The notes under the pieces were generated by a model, which saw nothing but the letters and a program-made list of their open reading frames with translations, had not been told where the DNA came from and made no database searches. Below, piece by piece: positions 33,757 to 41,649 of a stretch of DNA of 64,000 bases. The translations under genes and the position numbers were made by a program. Source of the DNA: Ideonella oryzae (GTDB lineage: Bacteria; Pseudomonadota; Gammaproteobacteria; Burkholderiales; Burkholderiaceae_C); NCBI RefSeq assembly GCF_024055665.1, contig NZ_JAMXMC010000011.1:79741-143740 (forward strand), written 5' to 3'. The stretch's first letter is position 1. Each line of letters begins with the position of its first letter.

Positions 33757-35364
33757 TCACCCCTTGAACAGGCCGTCGCAGGTCGCCTTCTGGCCATCGG
33801 CCGCCGGTAGCTTGGCGCACACCGGCGCCAGCTGGGCCTGCAGACGACCGATCACCGCCTGGTGGTGGCCCTGGCTGCTCCACTTGGCCAGCTGGCTGCC
33901 CACCTTCTGCAGCGAACGCGCGCTGCGCTCGTAGAAGGCGCCGTCCTGGGCACTGGCCTCGGCCAGCACCTTGCCCGCAGTCTTCTCGATGCTGCCTTCG
34001 TCCTGCGGGGCCAGCTCCACCAGGGCGCTGACGTAATTGGCGCCCCACTGCAGGCGGGTGGCCGGGCCGACGCTCTTGTCCCAGGCCTGGCCGTACCAGC
34101 GCAGCGCGCCGGGCTTGTCACCCAGGCGGCGGGCGTTGCCGCCCAGCTGGCTCATCAGGTAGTAGGGGGAGTGGCTCTTGGCCAGGTTGGCCTCCAGCAG
34201 GGCATTGCTGTCCTGCCACAGCCCGGCGCTGGCCAGGGTGTGGGCCGCGCCGGTGATGACCGCCTGGCGCTCGAAGCCATCGGTGATCTCGCGGTCCATG
34301 CGCCCGGCCAGGGTCTTGACCTCCTGCACCAGCGGCTTGGGCAGCTTGGGATGCAGGCTGTCCTCGGGTTGGTCCAGGCGGGCCAGGTCCACGCGGGCCG
34401 ACAGGGCCGAGAACTGGTCCCCGCGCGAGAGCGTGGCATCGCCCTGCAGGCGGGCCAGCGCCGCATCGGTGGCCTGCACCAGCGCGGTCTGCGCCGGGCC
34501 GGCCTTGGGCGCCAGCGCGCGCGCGATGTCGGGCGCGTAGTTCACCAGCACATCCATCTGACGGCGGCTGGCGGCGGCGTCGGCCAGCAGCTGGCGCACC
34601 CGCGGCTCGGTGGCCGCACCGCCGGGCACCGGCTGGCCGGGCTCGGTGGCGGCCAGCGCCTTGAGCAGCAGGCGGGTGGCCGAATCGGCCTCGGCCGGCG
34701 GGCAGGCTGCGGCCAACCGGCCCAGCAGGGCGGCACGCTCGGCGGCCGGCACCAGCTGCGCCTCGTCGGTGTCCCAGGAGTAGAAGGCCAGCGTGCGCCA
34801 TTCGTTGGCGTTCACCGCCTTGCCGCTGCGGGCATCGGCCAGCACGGCCTTGATGGGGCGACCGCCGGCCAGGCCCTGCTGCAGCAGGTTCATCACCTGG
34901 GTCGGCTCGGCCTCGCCCGGCAGGCGGGTGATCTCCTGGCCCTGCGGGCTGAACAGGATCAGCGTCGGGTAGCCGCGCACCTTGAAGTGGGCGCCCAGCT
35001 TCTGCGCGCCCGGGGCATCACCGTCGATGTGCACCGCCACGAAGCTGCGCGAACGCTCGATGAAGTCCTGCCGGTTGAACAGGGTGGCTTTGAGCTGGTT
35101 GCACGGCGGGCACCACTTGGCGCCCCAGTAGACCAGCACCGGCTTGTTCTCGCCCTTGCCCTGGGCAAAGGCGCGGTCGATGTCGGCCTGGGCCGAGGCT
35201 TCCAGCCAGGCCACGCTGGACGTGGCCGGCGGGTTGGCCGCCTGGGCCGGCAGGCCGGGCAGCCCCAGGCTGGCGGCAAGAACGCCCGCGGCCATGAGGC
35301 CACGCAGGCCGGGACGCACGGTGGGAAGCGGGTGGCGCAGGGAATTCAGAGGCCGGTTGGGCAC
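33757..35364 (-). CDS. Thioredoxin-fold secreted protein with long helical C-terminus
   Basis: 535 residues. Signal peptide (about residues 20-42), then a thioredoxin domain (about 50-165) with VYWGAKWCPPCNQLK and a cis-Pro segment VRGYPTLILF. The remaining 370 residues are Ala/Leu-rich and probably helical repeats without a recognised domain. The CPPC active site suggests disulfide reduction or exchange in the periplasm. Most thioredoxin-like proteins are under 200 residues, so the extension is unusual. Confidence 0.83.
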   Translation of the reverse strand: MPNRPLNSLRHPLPTVRPGLRGLMAAGVLAASLGLPGLPAQAANPPATSSVAWLEASAQADIDRAFAQGKGENKPVLVYWGAKWCPPCNQLKATLFNRQDFIERSRSFVAVHIDGDAPGAQKLGAHFKVRGYPTLILFSPQGQEITRLPGEAEPTQVMNLLQQGLAGGRPIKAVLADARSGKAVNANEWRTLAFYSWDTDEAQLVPAAERAALLGRLAAACPPAEADSATRLLLKALAATEPGQPVPGGAATEPRVRQLLADAAASRRQMDVLVNYAPDIARALAPKAGPAQTALVQATDAALARLQGDATLSRGDQFSALSARVDLARLDQPEDSLHPKLPKPLVQEVKTLAGRMDREITDGFERQAVITGAAHTLASAGLWQDSNALLEANLAKSHSPYYLMSQLGGNARRLGDKPGALRWYGQAWDKSVGPATRLQWGANYVSALVELAPQDEGSIEKTAGKVLAEASAQDGAFYERSARSLQKVGSQLAKWSSQGHHQAVIGRLQAQLAPVCAKLPAADGQKATCDGLFKG

Positions 35365-35466
35365 GACGCACTCCAGGTCGAAGGTGCCTGGAGCGGCCGG
35401 GGCTCGTGGCCCGGGGCGCCCGGCGGCACCGGGCTGTCAGAAAAGGTCAGCCGCCGATTTTGCGCG

Positions 35467-36090
35467 ATGATCGACCCGCCGCCACCGGCTCCCCCCAATC
35501 CCGTGACGAAGACGCTGTATCTCACCCCGCGCCTGCAGGTGCGCGAGCTCGCCCCCGGCGACGAGCCCCTGCTGCTGACGCTGCACGGCGACCCGGCCGT
35601 GGCGCGCTGGATGGGCGACGGCACGCCGCTGACACCCGAGATGTGCCTGGCTTGGGTGCGGGTCTCGATGCACAACTACGCCAACCAAGGCTACGGCTAC
35701 TGCGCGGTGTTCGAGCGGGCCGGCGGGGAATTCGTGGGCGGCTGCGGGCTGATCCATCCGCCGGGCGAGCCGCGCCGGCCGGTGGAGATCATCTACGCCC
35801 TGCGCCCGCCCTTCTGGGGCCGCGGCTATGCCCGTGAGATGGTGAGCGCCATGCTGGCCTGGGGCGCGCGGGAGCGTGGGCTGCGCCAGGTCTGGGCCAC
35901 GGCCATGCCCGACAACCAGGCCTCGGCCCGGGTGCTGGCCGCCGCGGGCCTGCGCTGGCAGCACACCCGGCCCGACAGCGACGGCGAGCCCACCGCCACC
36001 TGGCTGTGGGAAGCACCAGATCGGGCGCCCGGTCAGGCGCCTTCCGCATCCGGGGGCCTGGCCGGCGACTCCTCGCTCAGCGCGGTCTGA
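35467..36090 (+). CDS. GNAT family N-acetyltransferase
   Basis: 207 residues from MIDPPPPAPPNPV. Typical RimJ/RimL-like GNAT: LTPRLQVRELAPGDEP at the start, then GGCGLIHPPGEP, the acetyl-CoA loop LRPPFWGRGYAREM, and NQASARVLAAAGL. It acetylates an unknown amine. Its 3' end overlaps the convergent gene by 58 bp. The very long open frame that runs upstream on this strand is a GC-rich artefact. Confidence 0.85.
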   Translation: MIDPPPPAPPNPVTKTLYLTPRLQVRELAPGDEPLLLTLHGDPAVARWMGDGTPLTPEMCLAWVRVSMHNYANQGYGYCAVFERAGGEFVGGCGLIHPPGEPRRPVEIIYALRPPFWGRGYAREMVSAMLAWGARERGLRQVWATAMPDNQASARVLAAAGLRWQHTRPDSDGEPTATWLWEAPDRAPGQAPSASGGLAGDSSLSAV

Positions 36091-36869
36091 GCCTCGTCTT
36101 CGAAGCGCCGGGCATCCGCGCGGGCCAGGGCCATCCACAGCGCCAGCGGCAGCACAAAGGGCCGCCGGGGTGCCGGGCGCAGCACCTCCAGCGCGCCGAA
36201 GGTGCCCGGTTGACCGGCCAGCGGATGGGCCTGCATCACGCCATAGGCCTCGGGAATCTCCTCGGCCCGGCCGATGCCGGCCGCCAGCACATACCAGCAC
36301 TGGCTGGCCACGGCGGCGTAGGCCGCGCCCTTGGCCGGCTTCTTGAGGTCGGACAGCAGGTCGGCCCGCGACACCTTGATCTCGTGCGCCACCGGCTCCA
36401 CCCAGTCCTCGCGCGTGGTGTGGCGGATGGAATAGACATCGGGCATGGCCTGGACCCAACGCACCGCCGCCTGCGCCGGCCCGGGCACCGTCTCGGCGTC
36501 GCACACCGACGGCACCGCGGGCAGCGGCAGCTCAGGCACCTCGGCCGCCACCGGCGCCCGCAGGCTCAGGCCCTGCCAGACGATGCGGCCGGCCCGGTGC
36601 ATCTCCAGCGCGACCCGGGCCACCAGGCCCTCGTGGGCGCTGCGCGCGCTGCGGTGGCCCTGCGCGTCATGGGTCATCAGGCGCAGGCCGGCCTCGGTCA
36701 GACGCAGGGTGTCGCGGCCCTGCGGGTCGGTCTCGCGAGTCAGCAGGCCGGCCACCAGCAGCTCGGCCTCCAACAGGTCGTGGCAGGGCCAGCCCGCCGA
36801 ACGCCACAGCGCCCGCAGACGGCGGCGGTGGGCCACGCCCAGCCGGGGTGGCAGAGGCACATCGGACAT
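36033..36869 (-). CDS. MmcB-like putative PD-(D/E)XK nuclease
   Basis: 278 residues. The N-terminal 90 look like a winged-helix segment (LLEAELLVAGLLTRETDPQG, LRLTEAGLRLM). The central part has PDVYSIRHTT and, about 20 residues on, HEIKVSRADLLSDLKKP. This D...ExK pattern with a following S-R-A-D-L is like MmcB/DUF2726-type nucleases associated with DNA repair. Function unproven. Neighbours give no further clue: LysR behind, GNAT gene convergent ahead. Confidence 0.6.
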   Translation of the reverse strand: MSDVPLPPRLGVAHRRRLRALWRSAGWPCHDLLEAELLVAGLLTRETDPQGRDTLRLTEAGLRLMTHDAQGHRSARSAHEGLVARVALEMHRAGRIVWQGLSLRAPVAAEVPELPLPAVPSVCDAETVPGPAQAAVRWVQAMPDVYSIRHTTREDWVEPVAHEIKVSRADLLSDLKKPAKGAAYAAVASQCWYVLAAGIGRAEEIPEAYGVMQAHPLAGQPGTFGALEVLRPAPRRPFVLPLALWMALARADARRFEDEAQTALSEESPARPPDAEGA

Positions 36870-36879
36870 GGGCGCGATG

Positions 36880-37836
36880 CTACGCCGGGCGACAGGGCGC
36901 CAGGGCCTCGGCCAGGCACTCCAGCAGCGCCCGGGTCTTGGCCGGCATCAGGCGCCGACCGGGGAACACGGCCCACAGCGATTCGGGCGGCAGCTGCCAC
37001 CCGGGCAGCAGGCGCACCAGGCGCCCCGCCTCCACCAGCGGCCGGGCCAGCAGCTCGGCGGTGGCCGTCACGCCCAGGCCGGCCGCCGCCATCTCCAGCA
37101 GCAGGGCCGGCAGATTGGCCTGGGTGCTGCGCGCCGGCAGACCGCTCCAGACCTCCTGCCCGCCATCGGCGTCCTGCCGGGACAGCGCCCAGGGCTTGGC
37201 GGCCCGCCCAGGCATGCCCAGCAACAGGCCGTGCGGCAGGTCGCTCTCCACCCCGGGCTCCAGCAGCTGGCGCGGGTGGGTCCAGCCGCGTGCGTGGTCG
37301 GCCGCCCAGCTGGGGGCGGCATAGAGCCCGCCTTCGAAGGTGGCCAGGCGACGGGCGCCGAGCGTGGCGTCGTCGGCCAGCACCCCGCCGCGCACGGCCA
37401 GGTCATAGTTCTCGGCCACCAGGTCGACCCGGCGGGACGACAGGTCCAGCTCCAGACTCACCCGGGGGTGCGCCCGGGCAAAGCCTGCCAGGGCCGGGGC
37501 CAGCACGCCCACCGCCAGGTCGGCCGGCATGGACACCCGCAGCAGCCCGCTGGGCTCGGCCCGCCGATGCTCGGCCAGGGCCAACGTGGCATCGGTCTGG
37601 GCCACCACCTCGCGGGCGTGTTCCAGCACCGCGGCGCCGAAGTCGGTGATCGTCAGGCGCCGGGTGGTGCGGCGCATCAGGCGCTCGCCCAGGCGTTCTT
37701 CCAGCGCCGAGAGCCGCCGCGACAAGGTGGATTTGGGCCAGCCCAGCTGGGTGGCCGCGAGGGTGAAGCTGCCGCACTCCGCCACCCGGGCGAAGAGCAG
37801 CAGATCGGTGGGATCGAGCCAGGGAGCGTCAGCCAT
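36880..37836 (-). CDS. LysR-family transcriptional regulator
   Basis: 318 residues: N-terminal winged HTH (FARVAECGSFTLAATQLGWP, LEERLGERLMRRTTRRL) and a LysR substrate-binding domain (DLAVRGGVLADDATLGARRL). It is divergent from the azoreductase gene, with a TTCCAC-CT-GTGGAA dyad of T-N11-A form in between, so it probably regulates that gene and itself. Confidence 0.93.
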   Translation of the reverse strand: MADAPWLDPTDLLLFARVAECGSFTLAATQLGWPKSTLSRRLSALEERLGERLMRRTTRRLTITDFGAAVLEHAREVVAQTDATLALAEHRRAEPSGLLRVSMPADLAVGVLAPALAGFARAHPRVSLELDLSSRRVDLVAENYDLAVRGGVLADDATLGARRLATFEGGLYAAPSWAADHARGWTHPRQLLEPGVESDLPHGLLLGMPGRAAKPWALSRQDADGGQEVWSGLPARSTQANLPALLLEMAAAGLGVTATAELLARPLVEAGRLVRLLPGWQLPPESLWAVFPGRRLMPAKTRALLECLAEALAPCRPA

Positions 37837-37847
37837 GGCGGCAATTG

Positions 37848-37861
37848 TTCCACCTGTGGAA
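37848..37861. promoter_or_regulatory. LysR-type operator between LysR and azoR genes
   Basis: TTCCACCTGTGGAA is a perfect 6-2-6 dyad containing T-N11-A, 12 bp upstream of the LysR start codon and 91 bp upstream of azoR. Confidence 0.6.
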
Positions 37862-37951
37862 TAAATAAACCCATCAAACCGGATTTATCGCCCATCAAGC
37901 CACCAATACAGTGAAGCCATCGACAACACCCACGTCCCACCGAGGCCCCCC

Positions 37952-38572
37952 ATGAAACTCCTGCAGATCAACGGCAGCGCCCGCCGCGTCGAACAAGGCG
38001 CCCTCTCCACCCTGCTGGCCAACGAGCTCAGCGTCGCCCTGCTGGCTGCCCGGCCGGGCAGCCGTGCCACCGTGCGCGACCTGGCGCTGCAGCCCCACCC
38101 GGCCCTGGACGAGGCCGCCCTGGGCGCCCTCTTCACCCCGCCCGAGCAGCGCAGCCCCGAACAGGCCGCCCGCGTCACACTGGACGATCTGGCCATCGAG
38201 GACATCCAGTCGGCCGACACCGTGGTGCTGGGCGTGCCGATGTACAACTTCGGCATCTCCAGCCAGCTCAAGAACTGGATCGACGCCATCGCCCGGGCCC
38301 GGGTCACCTTCCGCTACACCGAGCAGGGCCCCGAGGGCCTGCTGACCGGCAAGACGGTGTACGCGGTGCTGACCCGCGGCGGCATCCACCGCGACCAGCC
38401 CAGCGACACCATCGTGCCCTACCTGCGCGCCGCCCTGGGTTTCCTGGGCATGACCGACATCCGCTTCATCTACGCCGAGGGCCTGGCCCTGGGCCCGGAC
38501 GCCCAGGCCCGCGCCCTGGCCGAGGCCCGCGCCGAGATCACCCGTCTGGCCGCCGAGGCCACCGCGCGCTGA
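37952..38572 (+). CDS. azoR: FMN-dependent NADH-azoreductase
   Basis: 206 residues with the AzoR/flavodoxin-like fold: [11 protein letters not shown] at the start (FMN phosphate loop), [21 protein letters not shown] (active-site helix typical of AzoR) and YAVLTRGG. It reduces quinones and azo compounds by a ping-pong mechanism with FMN and NADH. Divergent LysR regulator upstream; a pirin gene follows in the same direction, so the group resembles a quinone-stress operon. Confidence 0.92.
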   Translation: MKLLQINGSARRVEQGALSTLLANELSVALLAARPGSRATVRDLALQPHPALDEAALGALFTPPEQRSPEQAARVTLDDLAIEDIQSADTVVLGVPMYNFGISSQLKNWIDAIARARVTFRYTEQGPEGLLTGKTVYAVLTRGGIHRDQPSDTIVPYLRAALGFLGMTDIRFIYAEGLALGPDAQARALAEARAEITRLAAEATAR

Positions 38573-38616
38573 GCCCACCGCCTTCCCGCAGAATCACCGT
38601 CCACCGGAGAGACACC

Positions 38617-39495
38617 ATGAGCACCCCGATCCCCCCCAGCACCGTCCTGCAACCCCGCGCCATCGAGCGCCTGGTCACCGGCGTGGCCACCCAGGATGGC
38701 GCCGGCGTCAAGCTCACCCGCGTGCTCACGCACGAGCTGCAGCGCCGCCTGGACCCCTTCCTGATGCTGGACGCCTTCGGCTCGGACGAGGCCGACGACT
38801 ACATCGCCGGCTTCCCCAACCACCCGCACCGCGGCTTCGAGACAGTGACCTACATGATCGCCGGACGCATGCGCCACCGCGACTCGGCCGGCCACGAGGG
38901 CCTGCTGGAGAACGGCGGCGTGCAATGGATGACCGCCGGCCGCGGCCTGATCCACAGCGAGCTGCCGGAGCAGGAAGAAGGCCGCATGGAGGGCTTCCAG
39001 CTCTGGCTGAACCTGCCGGCCAAGGACAAGATGATCCCGGCCTGGTACCGCGACATCCCGACTCAGGCCATTCCCGAATGGCAGGGCGAAGGCGTGACCG
39101 CGCGGGTGATCGCCGGGCGCACGCATGGCGTGACGGGGGCGATCGAGCGCGAGCACACCGAGCCGCTGTACCTGGACCTGCACCTGGCGCCGGGCGCCAC
39201 GTTCAGCCAGACACTGGATCCGGTGTTCAACGCCTTCGTCTACCCCTACCGGGGCCGCGTGGTGCTGGGCGCCGAAGCGCGCGAGGTGGCCGCCGGCCGC
39301 ATGGCCATCCTGGCCAACACCGCGGGCAGCGACGGCATCACCTTGCACAACCCGGGGCCGGACGAGGCGCGGGTGCTGCTCATCGCCGGCCGGCCGCTGG
39401 GCGAGCCCATCGCCCAGTACGGCCCCTTCGTGATGAACACGCAGGAAGAGATCTTCCAGGCGGTGGAGGACTTCCGCGCCGGCAAGATGGGTTGA
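38617..39495 (+). CDS. Pirin family protein
   Basis: 292 residues with two cupin domains. The pirin hallmarks NHPHRGFETVTYMIAG (metal-binding His residues) and GGVQWMTAGRGLIHSE are present, followed by GFQLWLNLPAK. Bacterial pirins include quercetinase-like enzymes and regulators; the activity here is unknown. It follows azoR by 44 bp with GGAGA upstream. Confidence 0.93.
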   Translation: MSTPIPPSTVLQPRAIERLVTGVATQDGAGVKLTRVLTHELQRRLDPFLMLDAFGSDEADDYIAGFPNHPHRGFETVTYMIAGRMRHRDSAGHEGLLENGGVQWMTAGRGLIHSELPEQEEGRMEGFQLWLNLPAKDKMIPAWYRDIPTQAIPEWQGEGVTARVIAGRTHGVTGAIEREHTEPLYLDLHLAPGATFSQTLDPVFNAFVYPYRGRVVLGAEAREVAAGRMAILANTAGSDGITLHNPGPDEARVLLIAGRPLGEPIAQYGPFVMNTQEEIFQAVEDFRAGKMG

Positions 39496-39515
39496 TCGTC
39501 CCGCCTCGCGACATG

Positions 39516-39541
39516 AAAAAGGCCACCCGAGGGTGGCCTTT
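39516..39541. terminator. Bidirectional terminator between pirin and DUF4397 genes
   Basis: AAAGGCCACCC-GA-GGGTGGCCTTT is an 11-bp perfect inverted repeat with A-run on the left and T-run on the right. It lies between convergent genes and can end transcripts from both sides. Confidence 0.85.
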
Positions 39542-39585
39542 GGTCCTGGGGCGACGGCGGGGCCGCGGCCCCGCAGCGCCATGCT

Positions 39586-40893
39586 TCAGGCGCGAACGTT
39601 GCTGAAGTAGTAGGTCTGCAGAATGCCGTCCGTGCCCGCGGCCGACTTGTCCAGCAGGATCACGTCGTACACCCCCTGAGCCACCAGCGACTGGTCGGAC
39701 AGCGAGAAGATCTGACCCGCATTCAACGAGCTCACCGTGACCACCGACGAGCTGCTGGCGGCGCGGTTGACGTAGCTGGAAGCCGAACGGTAGGCCTGGT
39801 TCGACACGATGTCGGTCAGGTCCACGGTCAGGGTCAGCGAATCGGACGACAGCGCCTGCGAGGCGTGCATCAGGCGCATCTTGTACTTGGTGCTCGAGGT
39901 CGACAGACGGTTGTCGTCGGTGATGACCACCGGCGTCGCGTCGGCCGCCGAGGCCCCCGACACCACCACGGTCACGTCGGAACCGGCTGTGGCCGCCCAG
40001 GTGGCGGACGGGGTGGCCACGCCATCCACGGTGGCCTGGATGGTCAGGGTGCCGGCGCTCACATCCACCTGAGTGTAGCCGATGACCGCGGGCGAGGCGT
40101 TGCCGCTGGTCAGCGTGACGTCACCCACCGTGGCAGTCACGCGGCCCCCACTGGGCATGGCGCAGACCAGACGCACGCGGGCCATGGTGGTGTTCAGCGC
40201 GGTCACGTCGCCCTTCTGCTTCATCAGCAGGGCATTGACCAGCACGCCACCGATGGTCGGGGTCACGATCAGGGTGTAGACGCCCTTGCTGCTGACGGTG
40301 ACGTTGGAGACGTCCAGCAGCACGGTCGAGGTGTCGCCTTCGGCCGTGACACGCAGGCGATAGGTGCCGGAATCCACCGTGCCGAAGCTGGTGCTCTTGC
40401 CACCGCCCACCGACGAAGCCACGGCAGTGGCCGAGTCCAGGTCATCGTCCTCGGCCGTCAGGTACACGTCCACGGTGCCGGCGTCCGTCGCGGTGTTCAG
40501 CACCCGGAAATACATCGAGCCACTGTCGGCGTCGTCCTGGTCCTCGGTGACGATGACCGACTTCAGCGAACCGTTCCAACCGTAGGCGATGATGGAATAG
40601 GTGGTGTCGGTGTCGTAGGTGCGCGAGGTCGTGATCAGCTGGGTCGAGGAACCATTGACCGACAGCGCCGTGTCGAAGCTGCCCTTGTCGACCGACGCAT
40701 ACCCGCTGGCCGCGCCGTAGGCGACGTTGCTGACCTTCAGGTTGTCATCGACGTAAAGATCCAGGGCGCTGTAACCCGGGCTGGCGTTGACCAGGCGCAC
40801 CTGGGCGCTGCCGCTGTTGTTGCCGCCGCATGCGGTCAGCACGCCACTCACCGGGAGGCCGGCCATCAGGCCAAGCAGGGTTCTTTTCTTCAT
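39586..40893 (-). CDS. DUF4397 domain lipoprotein
   Basis: 435 residues from MKKRTLLGLMAGLPVSG, with the lipobox LTAC at residues 19-22. The mature part is Thr/Ser/Val-rich with several beta-sandwich units opening in the DUF4397 style (VRLVNASPGYSALDLYVDD; FRVLNTATDAGTVDVYLT; RLMHASQALSSDSLTLTVD). Probably surface-exposed and anchored by the lipid. The function is not known. Confidence 0.82.
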   Translation of the reverse strand: MKKRTLLGLMAGLPVSGVLTACGGNNSGSAQVRLVNASPGYSALDLYVDDNLKVSNVAYGAASGYASVDKGSFDTALSVNGSSTQLITTSRTYDTDTTYSIIAYGWNGSLKSVIVTEDQDDADSGSMYFRVLNTATDAGTVDVYLTAEDDDLDSATAVASSVGGGKSTSFGTVDSGTYRLRVTAEGDTSTVLLDVSNVTVSSKGVYTLIVTPTIGGVLVNALLMKQKGDVTALNTTMARVRLVCAMPSGGRVTATVGDVTLTSGNASPAVIGYTQVDVSAGTLTIQATVDGVATPSATWAATAGSDVTVVVSGASAADATPVVITDDNRLSTSSTKYKMRLMHASQALSSDSLTLTVDLTDIVSNQAYRSASSYVNRAASSSSVVTVSSLNAGQIFSLSDQSLVAQGVYDVILLDKSAAGTDGILQTYYFSNVRA

Positions 40894-41243
40894 TCGAAGG
40901 TCCAGTCTCTGACAGACAAATTGATTCAGGGGCTCGCTCGGGCGGGAGATTGTGAGGCGGCCTTCATTGCTGGCCTGTTGCCATCTGCAAGTCGCCGGTG
41001 AACCGGCCGCCCACCCAGGCCCGGCCCCACCTGTGGCGCACATGATAGTCGCAAGCCCGGACGCCCTTCCAGCGCAGTCCATGCCGCGGCGGACATCCCC
41101 CACAGATCCTCCGGCCGCGGCAAAGTTCACACCCGCGCCTGCGGGCCGCGCGCCGCAACCCTTCAGTTTCCGGCACAGTGTGTCCATGCCTTCGGGAGAA
41201 GGCCCGGCTTGTCGGCCGGACACCGCCGCACAGGAGCCTGACC
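40894..41243. other. Divergent intergenic region (350 bp)
   Basis: No gene is supported. It must hold the promoters of the DUF4397 lipoprotein (minus) and of the small plus-strand protein; only the RBS AGGAG before the latter is clear. Confidence 0.5.
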
Positions 41244-41624
41244 ATGCTGATCTCGCCCGTTCCCGCCACACCGGTCGCCCCGGTACAACCCAGCCGTCCC
41301 AGCCCGATGCCCGTGCAGGGCGTGGCGTCGGTCGAACCCGTTTCGCCGGTGGCCGACGCCAACGAGCAGCTCAGCCGCGAATTGGACGAGGCCCTGCATG
41401 CCATGGACAGCCTGCGCGGCCAGCTGGCCGCCAGCCAGGCCCGGCTGAGCGCGGCGTCGCGTTCGGTGGCCCAACAGGCCCGGCAGGCCGCCCCCACACC
41501 CACCGACGCCAGCGACACCAGCGACACCGATCCCGGCACCAGCAGCAGCGGTCGCTATGTCGCGCAAAGCGCGCTGAACCAGGCCCGACAGGCCCAGCAC
41601 AGCGCGCTGTCGATCAGCGCCTGA
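41244..41624 (+). CDS. Hypothetical protein, Ala/Ser/Gln-rich
   Basis: 126 residues from MLISPVPATPV, with AGGAG upstream. A Pro/Val-rich N-terminus is followed by a probable coiled coil (about 40-80, DANEQLSRELDEALHAMDSL) and a low-complexity Thr/Ser/Asp tail. No family recognised. Convergent with the M13 protease gene. Confidence 0.55.
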   Translation: MLISPVPATPVAPVQPSRPSPMPVQGVASVEPVSPVADANEQLSRELDEALHAMDSLRGQLAASQARLSAASRSVAQQARQAAPTPTDASDTSDTDPGTSSSGRYVAQSALNQARQAQHSALSISA

Positions 41625-41649
41625 GCCCGTCCGGCACCGGCACGCCGCG

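Noticed and set aside
33862..35466. Long open frame on the plus strand running into the GNAT gene
   Set aside because: It is antisense to the clear thioredoxin-like gene and has the biased Gly/Arg/Gln composition of a GC-rich shadow; the real GNAT start is at 35467.
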